Assembly (NCBI RefSeq): GCF_005484585.1
Contig: NZ_CP039435.1
Coordinates: forward strand, 434,001 to 498,000
Source: Brevundimonas sp. SGAir0440
GTDB taxonomy: Bacteria > Pseudomonadota > Alphaproteobacteria > Caulobacterales > Caulobacteraceae
Direction of reading: 5' to 3'
Length of the DNA stretch: 64,000 nucleotides
A program made the position numbers and the translations under genes. Numbering within the stretch: the stretch's first letter is position 1; each line of letters starts with the position of its first letter. Positions 8,988 to 18,061 of the stretch are shown piece by piece. The notes beneath the pieces were generated by a model. It did not search any database and had not been told where the DNA came from. It worked only from the letters and a program-made list of their open reading frames with translations.

Positions 8988-9926
8988 CTAGACCGGATCG
9001 GTCGGCTTGGGCGTCACTGGCGCCGGCTCCGCCTGCGCCTTGGCGGGTTCGTCAGGCAGGGGGATGGACTCCAGATCGTCGGCGTGGGGCAGGCTCATCC
9101 GGCCTGCCTTCCAATCGGCCTTGGCCTGATCGATGCGGGCCTGGCTGGAGGCGACGAAGTTCCACCAGATCAGCCGCTCGCCCACCGGCTCGCCGCCCAG
9201 CACCATGACGGTCGACTGGGTCAGGGCCTTGACCGTCGGCTCAGCCGTCGGCTCCAGCACGATCATCTGGCCCTCGTGGAAGGTGCGATCGCCGACCTCG
9301 ATGGAGCCCTTGGCCACATAGAGCGCGCGCTCGCTCATGCCTCCGGCGCCCCTGCCGGACGGCGGGGCGGTTCGCACGCCGGGCTGAAGCTCCCAGTGGA
9401 TGTAGAACAGCGGCGACGACACAGGGACGGCCGCCTTGGCGCCGTAAGCCTCACCGGCCACTAGTCGCGCGAACAGGCCGCCGTTCTCGTAGGCCGGCTG
9501 GGCGTCCTCACCCAGGTGATGAAAGGCCGGGTCCATCTCTTCGGCCTCGTCGGGCAGGGCGACCCAGGCCTGCATGCCGTGCATCGGCCCGCCCTTGCTC
9601 TTCTTCAGCGGATCGGTGCGCTCGGAATGGACGATGCCCTTGCCGGCGGTCATCCAGTTGACCTCGCCCGGCCGGATCGCCTGATCGTAGCCGAGATTGT
9701 CGTGGTGCATGATTTCGCCCTCGAACAGATAGGTCAGGGTCGACAGGCCGATATGCGGGTGGGGCCGCACGTCGATGGCCGTGGCGCCGGGCGCGAACTC
9801 GGCCGGTCCCATCTGGTCCAGGAAGATGAAGGGCCCGACCATCCGGCGCGAATGGAAGGGCAGGACGCGCCCGACCTCGAACCCGCCCAGGTCCTTGCGG
9901 CGTGCGTCGATCACCAGTTCGATCAT
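8988..9926 (-). CDS. Pirin family protein
   Basis: A 312-residue bicupin. The N-terminal pirin domain has the metal-binding motif in RPHPHIGLSTLTYLFEGEI and HHDNLG, then the conserved GEVNWMTAGKGIVHSER. The C-terminal cupin includes LYVAKGSIEVGDR and LGGEPVGERLIWWNFV, typical of the YhhW/pirin group. Some family members are quercetin 2,3-dioxygenases; for this one the activity is not known. A Pro/Ala-rich tail of about 25 residues closes the protein. GGGAG lies seven bases before the ATG. It is 19 bases upstream of the WD40 gene, so it probably leads that operon. Confidence 0.92.
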   Translation of the reverse strand: MIELVIDARRKDLGGFEVGRVLPFHSRRMVGPFIFLDQMGPAEFAPGATAIDVRPHPHIGLSTLTYLFEGEIMHHDNLGYDQAIRPGEVNWMTAGKGIVHSERTDPLKKSKGGPMHGMQAWVALPDEAEEMDPAFHHLGEDAQPAYENGGLFARLVAGEAYGAKAAVPVSSPLFYIHWELQPGVRTAPPSGRGAGGMSERALYVAKGSIEVGDRTFHEGQMIVLEPTAEPTVKALTQSTVMVLGGEPVGERLIWWNFVASSQARIDQAKADWKAGRMSLPHADDLESIPLPDEPAKAQAEPAPVTPKPTDPV

Positions 9927-9965
9927 GTATCGGCTCCCAGAGCGGCCCGCGCCGCCTGAGCGACG

Positions 9966-10454
9966 TTATCCGACGTGAGGCGTGATGATGCCAAGAGGCA
10001 GGGCGGTCACATTCTTCACGCCGCGCGTGACGATGTGGCTTTCGCAGTCCGAGACGATGCCCAGGGCCAGCAGCTTCTCGCGCAGGAACAGGTCGAAGGC
10101 GTGCATGTCCGAGGTGATTATGCGCAGCACATAGTCCTCGCGCCCCGTGATGGTGGCGCACTGGACCACTTCCGGCCACTTGGCCACGGCGGCCTCGAAG
10201 ACATTGAGATTGTCCGCCGAGGGCAGCATCAGTTTGACGATGGCGTAGACCTCGAAGTCCAGGCCCAGCAGCTGAGCGTTCAGCAGGGTGACGCGCTTGG
10301 TGATCAGGCCGGAGTCTTCCAGCCGCTTGATCCGCCGCCAGCAGGGCGAGGCCGACAGCCCGACGCGATCGGCGACCTCTGCGACCGACAGCCCGGCGTC
10401 TTGTTGCAGGATATCCAGAATGCGGGCGTCGATGGGGTCGAGTTCGTCGGCCAA
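9966..10454 (-). CDS. Lrp/AsnC family regulator, divergent from bkd operon
   Basis: A 162-residue transcription factor: an N-terminal helix-turn-helix (LDPIDARILDILQQDAGLS, then VADRVGLSASPCWRRIKRLE) and a C-terminal RAM ligand-binding domain. It starts with TTG, supported by GGAG seven bases upstream. The divergent gene encodes branched-chain 2-oxoacid dehydrogenase E1-alpha, and Lrp-type regulators of such operons (BkdR) are well known, so this one probably senses a branched-chain amino acid or 2-oxoacid. The shared intergenic region holds two perfect palindromes (10492-10503 and 10505-10512). Confidence 0.9.
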   Translation of the reverse strand: MADELDPIDARILDILQQDAGLSVAEVADRVGLSASPCWRRIKRLEDSGLITKRVTLLNAQLLGLDFEVYAIVKLMLPSADNLNVFEAAVAKWPEVVQCATITGREDYVLRIITSDMHAFDLFLREKLLALGIVSDCESHIVTRGVKNVTALPLGIITPHVG

Positions 10455-10491
10455 TGCGTTTCTCCGATTATAGTTATCGCGAAATAAAATA

Positions 10492-10512
10492 CCCGATATC
10501 GGGATTGCGCAA
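10492..10512. promoter_or_regulatory. Adjacent palindromes, possible operator of the bkd region
   Basis: CCCGATATCGGG (10492-10503) is a perfect 12-base palindrome and TTGCGCAA (10505-10512) a perfect 8-base one. They lie between the divergent Lrp-type gene (start 10454) and E1-alpha (start 10592), in an AT-rich stretch. Binding by the neighbouring regulator is an inference. Confidence 0.45.
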
Positions 10513-10591
10513 GGTCAAATTGAGCGAGCACCTGCTTAAGCGGCGTGTTATCACACGTCCAGAGGAAACACGGACGGACCCCAGAACGGAT

Positions 10592-11851
10592 ATGGACGCC
10601 CGCATGAACGATAAGATGAACAAAAAGAACAGCCAGCCCCTGTCGTTGCGCGTGCCGGAGCCGTCCGGCCGTCCCGGCGATACGCCGGACTTCAGCCATC
10701 TGCAGATGGACCCCGCCGGCGTGGTCGAGCGGCCCGAGGTCGGATCGACCCCGTATCAGATGCGCGATCTCGCCTTCCGCCTGATTCGGGTGCTGGACGA
10801 CGAGGGCGCTGCGGTCGGTCCGTGGAACCCGCGCCTGGATCCTGAGACGATGCGCCGGGGGCTGAAGGCCATGATCCTGACGCGCGCCTTCGATGACCGG
10901 ATGCATCGCGCCCACCGCCAGGGCAAGACCAGCTTCTATATGAAGTGCACCGGCGAAGAGGCCATCGCGGTGGCGCAGGGCATGATCCTGAGCCGCGAGG
11001 ATATGGGCTTCCCCACCTATCGCCAGCAGGGGCTTCTGATCGCGCGCGGCTATCCGCTGGTCGCGATGATGAACCAGATCTATTCGAACGCCGAAGATCC
11101 GATCAAAGGCCGCCAGCTGCCGATCATGTATTCGGCCAAGGACTACGGCTTCTTCACGATCAGCGGTAATCTGGGCACCCAGGTGCCGCAGGCCGTGGGT
11201 TGGGCCATGGCCAGCGCCTACAAGGGCGACGACAAGATCGCCATCAGCTGGATCGGCGACGGCGCCACGGCCGAGGGCGACTTCCACAACGCCCTGACCT
11301 TCGCCTCCGTCTATCGCGCCCCGGTCATCCTGAACGTCGTCAACAACCAGTGGGCCATCAGCTCCTTCCAGGGCATCGCCGGCGGGCTTGAGACCACCTT
11401 CGCCTCCAAGGCCATCGGCTATGGCCTGCCGGCTCTGCGGGTGGACGGCAACGACTTCCTGGCGGTCTGGGCGGCGACCCAGTGGGCCGAGGAACGGGCG
11501 CGGTCGAACCAGGGGGCGACGGTGATCGAGCTGTTCACCTATCGCGGCGCCCCGCACTCGACCTCCGACGACCCCAGCCGCTATCGCCCCGGCGACGAGC
11601 ATGAGAAATGGCCGCTGGGCGATCCGATCGAACGGCTGCGCCAGCATCTGACCGTCATCGGCGAATGGGACGACGAGCGTCACGCCGCCGCGCTGAAGGA
11701 CGCCGTCGAGCAGGTCCGCGCCGCCGGCAAGGAATCCGAAGCCATCGGCACTTTGGGCCAGTCGCGCCCCAGCGTGAAGACAATGTTCGAAGAGGTCTAT
11801 GCGACCGAAGACTGGCGCCTGATCGAACAGCGCCGCGAGGTGGGGGTCTGA
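10592..11851 (+). CDS. bkdA1: Branched-chain 2-oxoacid dehydrogenase E1 subunit alpha
   Basis: A 419-residue thiamine-diphosphate subunit of the complex that oxidatively decarboxylates the 2-oxoacids of Val, Leu and Ile. The ThDP motif is seen as GDGATAEGDFHNAL continuing to VNNQWAIS. Other family marks are FYMKCTGEEA and the phosphorylation-loop-like RGAPHSTSDDPSRYRP. The long N-terminal extension before the core is usual for bacterial BCKDH E1-alpha and absent from pyruvate dehydrogenase E1-alpha. The ATG at 10592 is chosen because the reading frame upstream to 10454 overlaps the divergent promoter region; 10604 is possible. E1-beta follows two bases after the stop. Confidence 0.92.
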   Translation: MDARMNDKMNKKNSQPLSLRVPEPSGRPGDTPDFSHLQMDPAGVVERPEVGSTPYQMRDLAFRLIRVLDDEGAAVGPWNPRLDPETMRRGLKAMILTRAFDDRMHRAHRQGKTSFYMKCTGEEAIAVAQGMILSREDMGFPTYRQQGLLIARGYPLVAMMNQIYSNAEDPIKGRQLPIMYSAKDYGFFTISGNLGTQVPQAVGWAMASAYKGDDKIAISWIGDGATAEGDFHNALTFASVYRAPVILNVVNNQWAISSFQGIAGGLETTFASKAIGYGLPALRVDGNDFLAVWAATQWAEERARSNQGATVIELFTYRGAPHSTSDDPSRYRPGDEHEKWPLGDPIERLRQHLTVIGEWDDERHAAALKDAVEQVRAAGKESEAIGTLGQSRPSVKTMFEEVYATEDWRLIEQRREVGV

Positions 11852-11853
11852 CC

Positions 11854-12978
11854 ATGAGCGAGCAAACCACCTTCACCGACGCCGATCGCAACGATGGCGT
11901 CGAGCCGGACATGGTCGACCAGAACGCCGCTCCGGCCTCGCAGGCGACGGGCGCGGGCGTGGTCCCCATGAACATGATCCAGGCGCTGAACTCGGCCATC
12001 GACGTCAAGATGGCCGAAGACGCCAATGTCCTGTCGTTCGGCGAGGACGCCGGCTATTTCGGCGGCGTCTTCCGCGTCACCGACAAGCTGCAGCAGAAGC
12101 ACGGCCTGACCCGCAGCTTCGACGCCCCGATCTCGGAATGCGGCATCGTCGCGGCCGCCATCGGCATGGGCGCCTATGGCCTGCGGCCGGTCGTGGAGAT
12201 CCAGTTCGCCGACTACATCTACCCGGCCTACGATCAGATCGTCTCGGAAGCGGCCAAGATGCGCTACCGCTCGGGCGGTCAGTTCACGTCGCCGATCACG
12301 GTGCGCAGCCCTTACGGCGGCGGCATCTTCGGCGGCCAGACCCACAGCCAGTCGCCTGAAAGCCTGTTCACCCACATCGCGGGTCTGAAGGTCGTCATTC
12401 CGTCCAACCCCTATGACGCCAAGGGCCTGCTGACCGCCGCCATCGAGGATGACGATCCGGTCGTCTTCTTCGAGCCGAAACGCCTCTACAACGGCCCATT
12501 CGACGGCTGGCACGAGAAGCCGGTCAGCCCGTGGAAGGCCCAGGATCTGGCCCAGGTCCCGACCGGCAAATATGTCGAGCCCATCGGCAAGGCGCGCGTG
12601 ATGCGCGAAGGAAACGACGTCACTATCCTGGCCTATGGGACCATGGTCTGGGTCGCCCTGGCCGGCTCGGAACACGCGGGCGTGGACGCCGAGGTCATCG
12701 ACCTACGCTCGCTCGTGCCGCTGGACATCGAAGCCATCGAAGCCTCGGTGAACAAGACCGGCCGCTGCGTCATCGTGCATGAGGCGCCCAAGACCTCGGG
12801 CTTCGGCGGCGAACTGTCGGCCCTGGTGCAGGAGCGCTGCTTCTATTCCCTGGAGGCGCCGATCGCGCGCGTCACCGGCTGGGACACGCCCTATCCGCAC
12901 GCTTTCGAATGGGAATATTTCCCCGGGCCGCAAAGGGTCGCAGACGCCTTGAAGAGCGTCATGACGGGAGGTCGATAA
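11854..12978 (+). CDS. bkdA2: Branched-chain 2-oxoacid dehydrogenase E1 subunit beta
   Basis: A 374-residue partner of E1-alpha. It has the transketolase pyrimidine-binding core (NVLSFGEDAGYFGGVFRVT, EIQFADYIYPAYDQ, RSPYGGGIFGGQTHSQ) and the C-terminal transketolase domain (VIDLRSLVPLD, VHEAPKTSGFGGEL). A purine- and G-rich stretch just upstream (GAGGTGGGGG) serves as ribosome binding site. The first about 35 residues are a low-complexity extension. It lies between E1-alpha and E2 with gaps of two bases and one base, so the three are translated as one operon. Confidence 0.94.
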   Translation: MSEQTTFTDADRNDGVEPDMVDQNAAPASQATGAGVVPMNMIQALNSAIDVKMAEDANVLSFGEDAGYFGGVFRVTDKLQQKHGLTRSFDAPISECGIVAAAIGMGAYGLRPVVEIQFADYIYPAYDQIVSEAAKMRYRSGGQFTSPITVRSPYGGGIFGGQTHSQSPESLFTHIAGLKVVIPSNPYDAKGLLTAAIEDDDPVVFFEPKRLYNGPFDGWHEKPVSPWKAQDLAQVPTGKYVEPIGKARVMREGNDVTILAYGTMVWVALAGSEHAGVDAEVIDLRSLVPLDIEAIEASVNKTGRCVIVHEAPKTSGFGGELSALVQERCFYSLEAPIARVTGWDTPYPHAFEWEYFPGPQRVADALKSVMTGGR

Positions 12979-12979
12979 G

Positions 12980-14635
12980 ATGGGTCGTTTCGTCTTCAAA
13001 CTGCCCGACGTGGGCGAAGGCACCGCCGAGGCCGAACTGGTCGGCTGGCACGTCGAGGTCGGCGATGTCGTCGCCGAGGACCAGATCGTCGCCGACGTCA
13101 TGACCGACAAGGCCACGGTCGAGATCACCGCTCCGGTCAGCGGCAAGGTTGTCGCCCTGCATGGCGAACCCGGCGCCATGGTGCCGGTGCGCGGTCCCTT
13201 GGTGGAGTTCGAGGTCGAGGGGGCGGGCAATGCCGATGACGCCCCGACGCCTGCCGCCCCTGCCGTCGCCAAACCGGACCCCGCGCCCGTGGTCGCCGAA
13301 GCGCCGAAGGTCGAAACGACGGCAGCCCCCGCTGTCGCCGCGCCGACATCCGGCAATTACGTCTTCAAACTGCCCGACGTGGGCGAAGGCACGGCCGAGG
13401 CCGAGCTGGTCGGCTGGCACGTCAAGGTCGGGGATGCGGTCGAGGAAGACCAGATCCTGGCCGATGTCATGACCGACAAGGCCACGGTGGAGATCACCTC
13501 GCCGGTCGCCGGAACGGTCGTCGCCCTGTACGGCGAGGCGGGCAAGTCCGTGCCGGTCGGCGGGCCGCTGGTCGCGTTCGATGTCGAGGGCAAGGGCAAT
13601 GTCTCGACGCCCGTCGCGGCGCCGAAACCGGCCCCGAAGCCGGCCGAGAGTTCGACGGCGTCTTCCGTAGCTAGTGAGACGACCCAAAGGGCGACTTCAG
13701 CGACCGCGCCGTCCAAGCCTGTTCCCGCCCTGACCGGCCGCGCGCCCGGCGAACGGCCGTCGGCCTCGCCGGCCGTGCGCAATCGCGCGCGGGACCTAGG
13801 CGTCGATCTGACCTTCGTGCCCGGTTCCGGCCCGGCGGGTCGGATCACGCACGAGGACCTGGACGGCTTCATCGCGCGCGGCGGTTCGCAACCCGCATCG
13901 GCGCCGTCCGGCGGCGGCTCGACCTATGCGAAGGCGCAAGGGACGACCGAGGTCAAGATCATCGGCCTGCGCCGCAAGATTGCGGAGAAGATGGCCGAGA
14001 GCGTGCGCCGCATTCCCCACATCACCTATGTCGAGGAAATCGACATGACGGCGGTGGAGGAGCTGCGCGCCCACCTGAACGCGACGAAGTCCAAGGATCA
14101 GCCCAAGCTGAACGTCCTGCCCTTCATCGCCCGCGCCATCGTGGTCGCCCTGCGCGACCAGCCCCAGATCAACGCCACCTATGACGACGAAGCCGGCGTC
14201 CTGACCCAGCACGCCCCGGTCCATCTGGGCATCGCCGCCCAGACCCCGAACGGCCTGATGGTGCCGGTGGTCCGACACGCCGAGGCGCGCGACCCCCACG
14301 ATACGGCGCTGGAAATCGCGCGCGTCTCGGGCGCGGCCAAGGACGGTTCGGCCAAGCGCGAGGAGTTGTCGGGTTCGACCATCACCATCACCTCGCTGGG
14401 CACGCTGGGCGGGGTGGTCCACACGCCGATCATCAACCACCCCGAGGTCGCCATCGTCGGTCCCAACAAGATCGCCGAACGGGTCGTGGTCAAGGACGGC
14501 CAGATGGTCGTACGCAAGATGATGAACCTGTCGTCCAGCTTCGATCACCGCATCGTCGACGGTCACGACGCGGCGGTGTTCGTGCAGCGGATCAAGGGGC
14601 TTCTGGAAAACCCGGCGACGCTGTGGATGGGATGA
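12980..14635 (+). CDS. bkdB: Branched-chain 2-oxoacid dehydrogenase E2 with two lipoyl domains
   Basis: A 551-residue dihydrolipoamide acyltransferase, the core of the complex. Two near-identical lipoyl domains (about 3-77 and 127-201) each carry the lipoylated Lys in VMTDKATVEIT. They are joined by Ala/Pro linkers. A peripheral subunit-binding domain follows (AVRNRARDLGVDL, GPAGRITHEDL, about 260-298), then the catalytic domain (about 325-551) with SFDHRIVDGHDAA containing the active-site His. GGGAGG lies nine bases upstream. Most bacterial BCKDH E2 proteins carry one lipoyl domain, so the duplicate is mildly unusual. Confidence 0.94.
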   Translation: MGRFVFKLPDVGEGTAEAELVGWHVEVGDVVAEDQIVADVMTDKATVEITAPVSGKVVALHGEPGAMVPVRGPLVEFEVEGAGNADDAPTPAAPAVAKPDPAPVVAEAPKVETTAAPAVAAPTSGNYVFKLPDVGEGTAEAELVGWHVKVGDAVEEDQILADVMTDKATVEITSPVAGTVVALYGEAGKSVPVGGPLVAFDVEGKGNVSTPVAAPKPAPKPAESSTASSVASETTQRATSATAPSKPVPALTGRAPGERPSASPAVRNRARDLGVDLTFVPGSGPAGRITHEDLDGFIARGGSQPASAPSGGGSTYAKAQGTTEVKIIGLRRKIAEKMAESVRRIPHITYVEEIDMTAVEELRAHLNATKSKDQPKLNVLPFIARAIVVALRDQPQINATYDDEAGVLTQHAPVHLGIAAQTPNGLMVPVVRHAEARDPHDTALEIARVSGAAKDGSAKREELSGSTITITSLGTLGGVVHTPIINHPEVAIVGPNKIAERVVVKDGQMVVRKMMNLSSSFDHRIVDGHDAAVFVQRIKGLLENPATLWMG

Positions 14636-14711
14636 GGCCCATTTTCTAAGCGGGAAAGCGAGGTCCGCCCGCGCCGATGGCTATCACCTTGAAATCGGCG
14701 GCATGGCTCTT

Positions 14712-14743
14712 GATGATCCTCTCCTCGCCGAGAGAGGAGCATC
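14712..14743 (+). other. Inverted repeat between E2 and the small secreted protein
   Basis: GATGATCCTCTC (14712-14723) pairs with GAGAGGAGCATC (14732-14743) with a single mismatch around an 8-base loop. There is no T run after it, so it is not a classic terminator. It may be a processing or stability hairpin inside the bkd transcript. Confidence 0.45.
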
Positions 14744-14764
14744 GGGAATCGGAAGGGTAATGTG

Positions 14765-15223
14765 ATGCGGCAAGTCAAAGTCAAAGCGCTGACCATCGGC
14801 GCCAGCCTGCTAGCAGCCGTCGGCGTCGTCGCCTCGTCCGCGAACGCCTGCATACCCGAGCCGCCGCCGGCATGGTCGTCTCTGCTACGGTCCGATGGGC
14901 CGGCGCTTTTCATCGGGCGCGTAACGACGGTGGAGCGTTTGCCGGAACCCAGCCGGACGCCGACCATCGAGGTCATTCAATCCAAGGCGACCATCGCCAG
15001 ACTGGAAACGCTTCAAGGCGCCCCGCAAGAGACATACACCCTGACCGCTGCAGAAACCGCCCGTCCGCTGGGCGGCTATCAAGGCATGATTTGCGTCGAT
15101 TTCCAGCGCGTCAAACCCGGCGACATCGTTTTGGCCATGGAAACCGGATCCGGTGCGGTCCGCGTTTTTGAGCCCCAGCAAGTTCCTCCGCAGTTCAGCA
15201 CCCGCCTTGAGGCCTATCGTTGA
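14765..15223 (+). CDS. Small secreted protein of unknown function in bkd operon
   Basis: A 152-residue protein with a clear signal peptide ([20 protein letters not shown], then SANA before CIPEPPPAW). The mature part has two cysteines (one directly after the signal and one in GMICVDFQ), and looks like a small beta-rich domain with [18 protein letters not shown] and [15 protein letters not shown] do not recognise the family. A GTG three bases upstream is an alternative start. The stop TGA is shared with the TTG start of the E3 gene (TTGA), so translation is coupled to a metabolic gene, which is odd for an exported protein. Confidence 0.75.
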   Translation: MRQVKVKALTIGASLLAAVGVVASSANACIPEPPPAWSSLLRSDGPALFIGRVTTVERLPEPSRTPTIEVIQSKATIARLETLQGAPQETYTLTAAETARPLGGYQGMICVDFQRVKPGDIVLAMETGSGAVRVFEPQQVPPQFSTRLEAYR

Positions 15224-16617
15224 CCCAGACCCTGAAAACCAAAGTCCTCGTCATCGGCGCAGGCACCGGCGGCTATGTCGCGGGCATTCGCTGCGGCCAG
15301 CTGGGCCTCGACACCGTGTTGGTGGACGGCGGCGATGGGCTGGGCGGCACCTGCCTGAACGTCGGCTGCATCCCCTCCAAGGCCATCATCCATGCGGCGG
15401 GCAAGTTCGAGACGGTGGCCAAGGCGTCCGGTGGCGGGACGCTGGGCATCACGGCGGCGGCGCCGGCCATCGACCTGACGCAGACGGTCGCGTGGAAGGA
15501 CGGCATCGTCCGTAAGCTGAACGCAGGCGTCGCGGCCTTGCTGAAGAAGGCCAAGGTCAAGGTCATCAAGGGCTGGGCCGAGTTCGCCGACGCCAAGACC
15601 TGCGTGGTCAAGACCGACGAAGGCGATATCCGCATCACCGCCGAACACGTCATCCTGGCGACGGGATCCGAGCCGGTCGAACTGCCCTTCCTGCCGTTCG
15701 GCGGCGACGTCATCTCCTCGACCGAGGCCCTGAGCCTGTCGGAGGTTCCCAAGAAGATGGTCGTCGTGGGCGGCGGCTATATCGGGCTGGAACTGGGCAT
15801 CGCCTATCGCAAGCTGGGCGCCGAAGTAGCCATCGTCGAAATGGCCGACCGTATCCTGCCGCTCTACGACAAGGCTCTGACCGATCCGGTCGCCAAGTGG
15901 CTGGAGAAGCATGGCGTCGAGCTGCATCTGGGGGCGCGCGCCGGGGGCTTCGGCGACGGGAAGCTGTCGATCACGACCAAGGACGGCGAGCCGCTGCAAC
16001 TGGACGCCGACAAGGTGCTGGTCACGGTCGGTCGGCGTCCGCGTACGCAAGGCTGGGGCCTGGAAAACATGGGCGTGGCCATGGCCGGGCCGTTCGTGAC
16101 GATCGACCAGCGCTGCGCCACCAGCATGAAGAACGTCTGGGCGGTCGGCGACCTGACCGGCGAACCCATGCTGGCGCATAAGGGTTCGACCCAGGGCGAG
16201 GTGGTCGCCGAAATCATCGCCGGCCATGACCGTATCTTCGATCCCGTCACCATCGCCGCCGTCTGCTTCACCGAGCCGGAAATCGTCTCGGCCGGTCTGG
16301 GCCCGAACGAGGTCGCGGGCCGCGACGATGTGATTCAGTCAGTCTTCCCTTTCGCCGCGATCGGTCGCGCCCTGGCCATCGAGGCGGGCGAGGACGGCGG
16401 CTTCGTGCGGGTGATCGCGAACAAGGGCGATCATCGCATCCTGGGTATCCAGGCGGTGGGCCAGCATGTGTCGGAACTGTCCAACAGCTTCGCCCAGATG
16501 CTGGAGATGGGGGCGGTTCTGGAAGACGTCGCCGGGACGATTCACGTCCACCCGACGCTGGGCGAGGCCTTCCACGAGGCCAGCCTGCGCGCCCTCGGGC
16601 ACGCCATCCACATCTGA
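15220..16617 (+). CDS. lpdA: Dihydrolipoyl dehydrogenase (E3)
   Basis: A 465-residue FAD flavoprotein that reoxidises the dihydrolipoyl groups of E2. It shows the FAD-binding [12 protein letters not shown], the redox disulphide [13 protein letters not shown], a second Rossmann motif ([19 protein letters not shown]) and the C-terminal [13 protein letters not shown] with the catalytic His. The start is TTG at 15220, with GAGG at 15209-15212 in good position, overlapping the previous stop. It is the last gene of the bkd operon and probably serves this complex. Confidence 0.95.
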   Translation: MTQTLKTKVLVIGAGTGGYVAGIRCGQLGLDTVLVDGGDGLGGTCLNVGCIPSKAIIHAAGKFETVAKASGGGTLGITAAAPAIDLTQTVAWKDGIVRKLNAGVAALLKKAKVKVIKGWAEFADAKTCVVKTDEGDIRITAEHVILATGSEPVELPFLPFGGDVISSTEALSLSEVPKKMVVVGGGYIGLELGIAYRKLGAEVAIVEMADRILPLYDKALTDPVAKWLEKHGVELHLGARAGGFGDGKLSITTKDGEPLQLDADKVLVTVGRRPRTQGWGLENMGVAMAGPFVTIDQRCATSMKNVWAVGDLTGEPMLAHKGSTQGEVVAEIIAGHDRIFDPVTIAAVCFTEPEIVSAGLGPNEVAGRDDVIQSVFPFAAIGRALAIEAGEDGGFVRVIANKGDHRILGIQAVGQHVSELSNSFAQMLEMGAVLEDVAGTIHVHPTLGEAFHEASLRALGHAIHI

Positions 16618-17415
16618 TCAGATCCGGTCCAGCCGCTTCGCATGGTTCGCCACCATGCGGAGCGCCAGGCCGTCGGGCAGAAAGCGGGCCAGTCCGGCCA
16701 TGACGTTGTTCATGACGCCGGGGGTGACGCTGGCACGGTTGGCCTCGCAGGCGTCATAGCCGATGCGCGCCACGCGCGCGGCGTCCATCCACATCCAGGC
16801 CGGATAGGCGCTGGACACCTGCTCGCGCGAGCCGTTGACGTCGTGGAACTCGGTCAGGGTGTAGCCGGGGTTCAGCACCGTTACGTGAACGCCGGTCCTC
16901 TGCGTCTCAAGGTGCAGGCCCTGCGACGCCTTGATCAGAAAGCTCTTGATCGGCCCGTACAGGGTGTCGCCGCCGGTCGCGGGCATCTGGCCAGCCAGCG
17001 AGGCGACGTTCAGCACTCGGCCGAAGCCGCGCTGGATCATGCCGGGCAGCAACAGGCGCGACAGCTCGACCGGCGCGGTCAGCATGACCTGGATCATGGC
17101 GCGGTGGGCGCTCAGGTCGGTGTCCATAAAGCCGGTGACCCGGCTAAATCCGGCATTGTTGACCAGCCCGTCGACGGTCAGGCCGCGGGCTGCGATGGTC
17201 GCGACCAGCCGCTCGGGCGCCGCGGGGTCGGACAGGTCTTCGGGGATCACGGTCGCGGTCACGCCGTGGGCGGCGGTCAGTTCGTCAGCCAGAGCCTGCA
17301 GCGGGGCTTGGCGACGCGCTGTCAGGATCACATTCCAGCCCTCGGCCGCATAGGTCCGGGCCAGGGCCGCGCCGATGCCGGCCGAGGCGCCGGTGATCAG
17401 AACGGTTCGGCTCAC
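16618..17415 (-). CDS. SDR family oxidoreductase
   Basis: A 265-residue classical short-chain dehydrogenase. The NADP-binding TGASAGIGAALAR lies at the N-terminus and NNAG at about 88 (VNNAGFSRV). In the usual YxxxK position it reads LYGPIKSF, preceded by NVASLAGQMP with the catalytic Ser. The GTG at 17415 gives the usual short N-terminus; the frame extends to 17457 but would overlap the Rrf2 gene. It lies seven bases after that gene and probably shares its transcript. Its stop abuts the lpdA stop. The substrate is unknown. Confidence 0.88.
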   Translation of the reverse strand: MSRTVLITGASAGIGAALARTYAAEGWNVILTARRQAPLQALADELTAAHGVTATVIPEDLSDPAAPERLVATIAARGLTVDGLVNNAGFSRVTGFMDTDLSAHRAMIQVMLTAPVELSRLLLPGMIQRGFGRVLNVASLAGQMPATGGDTLYGPIKSFLIKASQGLHLETQRTGVHVTVLNPGYTLTEFHDVNGSREQVSSAYPAWMWMDAARVARIGYDACEANRASVTPGVMNNVMAGLARFLPDGLALRMVANHAKRLDRI

Positions 17416-17422
17416 AGATCGA

Positions 17423-17893
17423 TCAGGCCGCGACGGGGCAGGACTTGTGCGGCGCAAAGGCCGCCAGCGCGATCGGATTGTCGGCCAGAAGGTCGGCGAT
17501 GGTGATCTTGGACAGGGCTTCCGTCGCGGCCTCGTCGGCGGCGGTCAGGGCCTTGGCCACCTGGCGCGGGATATGTTCGCTGATCGGACAACCCTTGGCG
17601 CCGGCGGGGGGCGAGCCGATGTGGGCGCATCCGTTCACCGCCTTCAGCACCTGATCCAGCCGGATGTCCTCGGGCTGACGCAATAGCCAGGAGCCGCCGG
17701 TCGCGCCCGGTCGGGTGGCGATCAGCCCGGCCTTGGCCAGCAGTGCGGTCACGCGGCGCACCACGACGGGATTGGTCGGGATCGAGGACGCCAGCACGCC
17801 GCTGGGCATCGCCTGCGCAGGCCCGAACGCGCCCTTGTGGGCCATATAGGCCAGGGCGTGGGCGGCGACGGGAAAGCGTTGGCTGTCTGACAT
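17423..17893 (-). CDS. Rrf2 family transcriptional regulator
   Basis: A 156-residue winged-helix regulator: FPVAAHALAYMAHKG, then PTNPVVVRRVTALLAKAGLI and ATGGSWLLRQPEDIRLDQVL. Three cysteines occur (GCAHIGSP, GCPISEH, KSCPVAA), but the spacing is not that of the IscR [2Fe-2S] site, so whether it binds a cluster is open. The ATG at 17893 has AGGA upstream; the frame extends to 17938 without similar support. It precedes the SDR gene with a seven-base gap and may regulate it. Confidence 0.88.
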   Translation of the reverse strand: MSDSQRFPVAAHALAYMAHKGAFGPAQAMPSGVLASSIPTNPVVVRRVTALLAKAGLIATRPGATGGSWLLRQPEDIRLDQVLKAVNGCAHIGSPPAGAKGCPISEHIPRQVAKALTAADEAATEALSKITIADLLADNPIALAAFAPHKSCPVAA

Positions 17894-18061
17894 GGTTCTG
17901 TTCCTGATGCGAAAATAGGCGTTCAGGGGCCGAATCACAAATCGCGCCGCAGAACGCCGAAACCGAATCCGCTGCGGCGCGATTGAAGACCGCGTGGAAT
18001 GAGCCTAAAGGCTCGCCGCTTTGAAGGGACCGACGCCGCGTCGGAGACCCGGAGGATACGC

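Noticed and set aside
10304..11683. Minus-strand open frame of 459 residues inside E1-alpha
   Set aside because: Shadow of the E1-alpha gene; its last part only overlaps the Lrp regulator in another frame.
16612..16623. ATCTGATCAGAT palindrome at the lpdA/SDR convergent stops
   Set aside because: Explained by two abutting stop codons and no T run; too short to claim a terminator.
16638..16658. CGCATGGT/ACCATGCG hairpin near the SDR end
   Set aside because: Lies inside conserved coding sequence of the SDR gene.
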